Positions 6,964 to 7,822 of a stretch of DNA of 7,822 nucleotides are shown piece by piece. Every line of letters begins with the position of its first letter. The first letter of the stretch is position 1. The translations under genes were made by a program, and so were the position numbers. The stretch covers positions 1 through 7,822 of the forward strand of contig USHU01000040.1 in the NCBI GenBank assembly GCA_900554605.1, given 5' to 3'. The notes beneath the pieces were generated by a model. The model did no database searches and had not been told where the DNA came from. It saw only the letters and a program-made list of their open reading frames with translations. This stretch comes from an uncultured Actinomyces sp. Lineage in GTDB: Bacteria; Actinomycetota; Actinomycetes; Actinomycetales; Actinomycetaceae.

Positions 6964-6995
6964 CAATTGAGCATAGCTATTGGCACAATTGCACT
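6963..6995 (+). promoter_or_regulatory. Candidate leaderless promoter and inverted repeat before the ABC-like gene
   Basis: GCAATTG (6963-6969) and CAATTGC (6986-6992) form an inverted repeat around a central ATAGCTAT (6973-6980). TGG followed by CACAAT (6984-6989) reads as a possible extended -10 box and would start transcription at about the ATG at 6996. There is no Shine-Dalgarno before that ATG, which again fits a leaderless message. No good -35 box is visible. Co-transcription with the TetR gene is the alternative. Confidence 0.3.
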
Positions 6996-7822
6996 ATGAC
7001 AACTCACGCCCCCACCGATGAAGAACGCGCAGCCTTTGTTGCCTCGCGACCCAAGCGTCGCTGGTGGCGAACCCGCAGGAGCACGGCGTCTGGAAGTGTC
7101 GGCGGAAGAGTCATGTACTTCGCTCGCAGCGCCAGCATCATCGACTCGGTCAGCAAGGCGCACTACCTAGAAGACACCGATCTTGCACTCCGCACTGGAT
7201 CGACGGTTGCGGTTTTTGATCCGCAGGCAGTGCGTAGGCGTTCAATCGCCCTTGCTCTGGCCGGGCTCCGCCCACTCGACGCGGGCTCAGTGTGGATGCC
7301 GGCGCGCAGCCGCAGCGTTCTGATTTCCCCAGACGAGGTTTTGATTCCCTCTCTGACGCTGTCCCAGAACCTTGTTATTCCCTGCGCCGCAATGGGCGAA
7401 ATCGTCGATCCGGGTGAAATCCGCAGGCGGGCTGCACAACTTGGCGTTGATCTTGATCGAGTCGCGCGCGATGTCAGCGCTTGCGATCTCCTGAAGTTCC
7501 AGGTCCTTCGCGCACTGATCTACCGCGCAGATTTGGTAGTTGTCAGCGATTTCCCTATCCAGACCGAAGACGCGCCCTCCTTCGAGGATTTCTCCGAGGC
7601 CTGCGAGCTTCTTCGCGCCACTGGCACGTGCGTCGTCTTCTTCACCGACAGTCCCGAGGCCGCTGCCTTGGCACAGCGCGTGCTCATCGTTGCCAATAGC
7701 ACGATCGTCGCCGACGCTGCTGACCTTGATGCGCACTTCATCCGCATGGCCTGCGATGCCATTAATGAGAATCCCAGCGCTTATCTCGGCCCCATTCCCC
7801 GCGCAGGCGAGCCAGTAACGTC
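6996..7822 (+). CDS. ABC-transporter ATPase-like protein with degenerate active site (partial, runs off the window)
   Basis: An uninterrupted frame of 275 codons reaches the right edge. Its layout matches an ABC ATPase: a VSKAHYLEDTDLALRTGSTVAV start (about 52-73), IPSLTLSQNL (117-126) after the Q-loop position, a signature-helix region ending LRALIYRADLVVV (171-183), and TCVVFFTDSPEAAALAQRVLIV (211-232) at the switch region. The catalytic residues are not there. The Walker A position reads DPQAVRRRS with no GxxGxGKS/T; the signature LSGGQ is VSACD (160-164); the Walker B Asp may remain (D185) but the catalytic Glu is Phe (F186); the switch His is Thr (T217). ATP hydrolysis is therefore very unlikely, yet the frame is clean. 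The first 39 residues are basic (RPKRRWWRTRRS), and M40 at 7113, with GGAAG just upstream, is an alternative start that fits the domain edge. Such a protein could be a regulatory or structural partner of a membrane protein encoded to the right. I infer a membrane partner but cannot see one. Confidence 0.75.
   Translation, partial: MTTHAPTDEERAAFVASRPKRRWWRTRRSTASGSVGGRVMYFARSASIIDSVSKAHYLEDTDLALRTGSTVAVFDPQAVRRRSIALALAGLRPLDAGSVWMPARSRSVLISPDEVLIPSLTLSQNLVIPCAAMGEIVDPGEIRRRAAQLGVDLDRVARDVSACDLLKFQVLRALIYRADLVVVSDFPIQTEDAPSFEDFSEACELLRATGTCVVFFTDSPEAAALAQRVLIVANSTIVADAADLDAHFIRMACDAINENPSAYLGPIPRAGEPVT

Noticed and set aside
7287..7736. 149-codon minus-strand frame opposite the ABC-like gene
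   Set aside because: The plus frame stays open for 275 codons with ABC-like patterning. The minus frame has no recognisable domain.

Overview
The window looks like chromosomal DNA of a moderately high-GC actinobacterium. A facultatively anaerobic Actinomycetaceae member (Actinomyces/Schaalia type) is the best guess. The evidence is a Mn/Fe superoxide dismutase with an actinobacterial-style C-terminus, GC-rich third codon positions, weak or absent Shine-Dalgarno sequences at two starts, and a very large one-chain 2-hydroxyacyl-CoA dehydratase activase of the kind found in anaerobes. The genus is an inference. There is no rRNA, tRNA, CRISPR array, insertion sequence or phage gene.

Layout: (1) 2-316 (+), the last 104 codons of a superoxide dismutase, followed by a strong GC hairpin that separates it from (2) a convergent LLM-class flavin monooxygenase-like gene, 411-1388 (-). 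(3) 1533-6130 (-), a giant ATP-driven iron-sulfur activase/dehydratase-like gene. It is read here as two pieces, 2033-6130 and 1533-2036, because the frame changes near 2036-2090; conserved-looking sequence continues in the second frame. (4) A 58-bp divergent intergenic region with an 8-bp inverted repeat suited to a TetR operator. (5) 6189-6935 (+), a TetR/AcrR-family regulator with an unusual 52-residue N-terminal extension, whose coding sequence contains a second, perfect 11-bp inverted repeat sharing the core of the first. (6) From 6996 (+) to the window end, an open frame without a stop codon that encodes an ABC-transporter ATPase-like protein lacking nearly every catalytic residue.

How the genes may work together: the TetR protein probably controls itself and the divergent activase through the operator pair, and perhaps also the ABC-like gene 60 bp downstream. 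The activase carries two ASKHA ATPase modules with matching cysteine pairs, followed by cysteine-rich reductase/dehydratase-like modules. This suggests ATP-dependent, low-potential electron transfer by an oxygen-sensitive protein; the substrate cannot be deduced. The superoxide dismutase and flavin oxidoreductase are convergent neighbours with no evident functional link.

The best leads are the degenerate ABC ATPase, the paired palindromes that question the TetR start, and the frame break in the activase.
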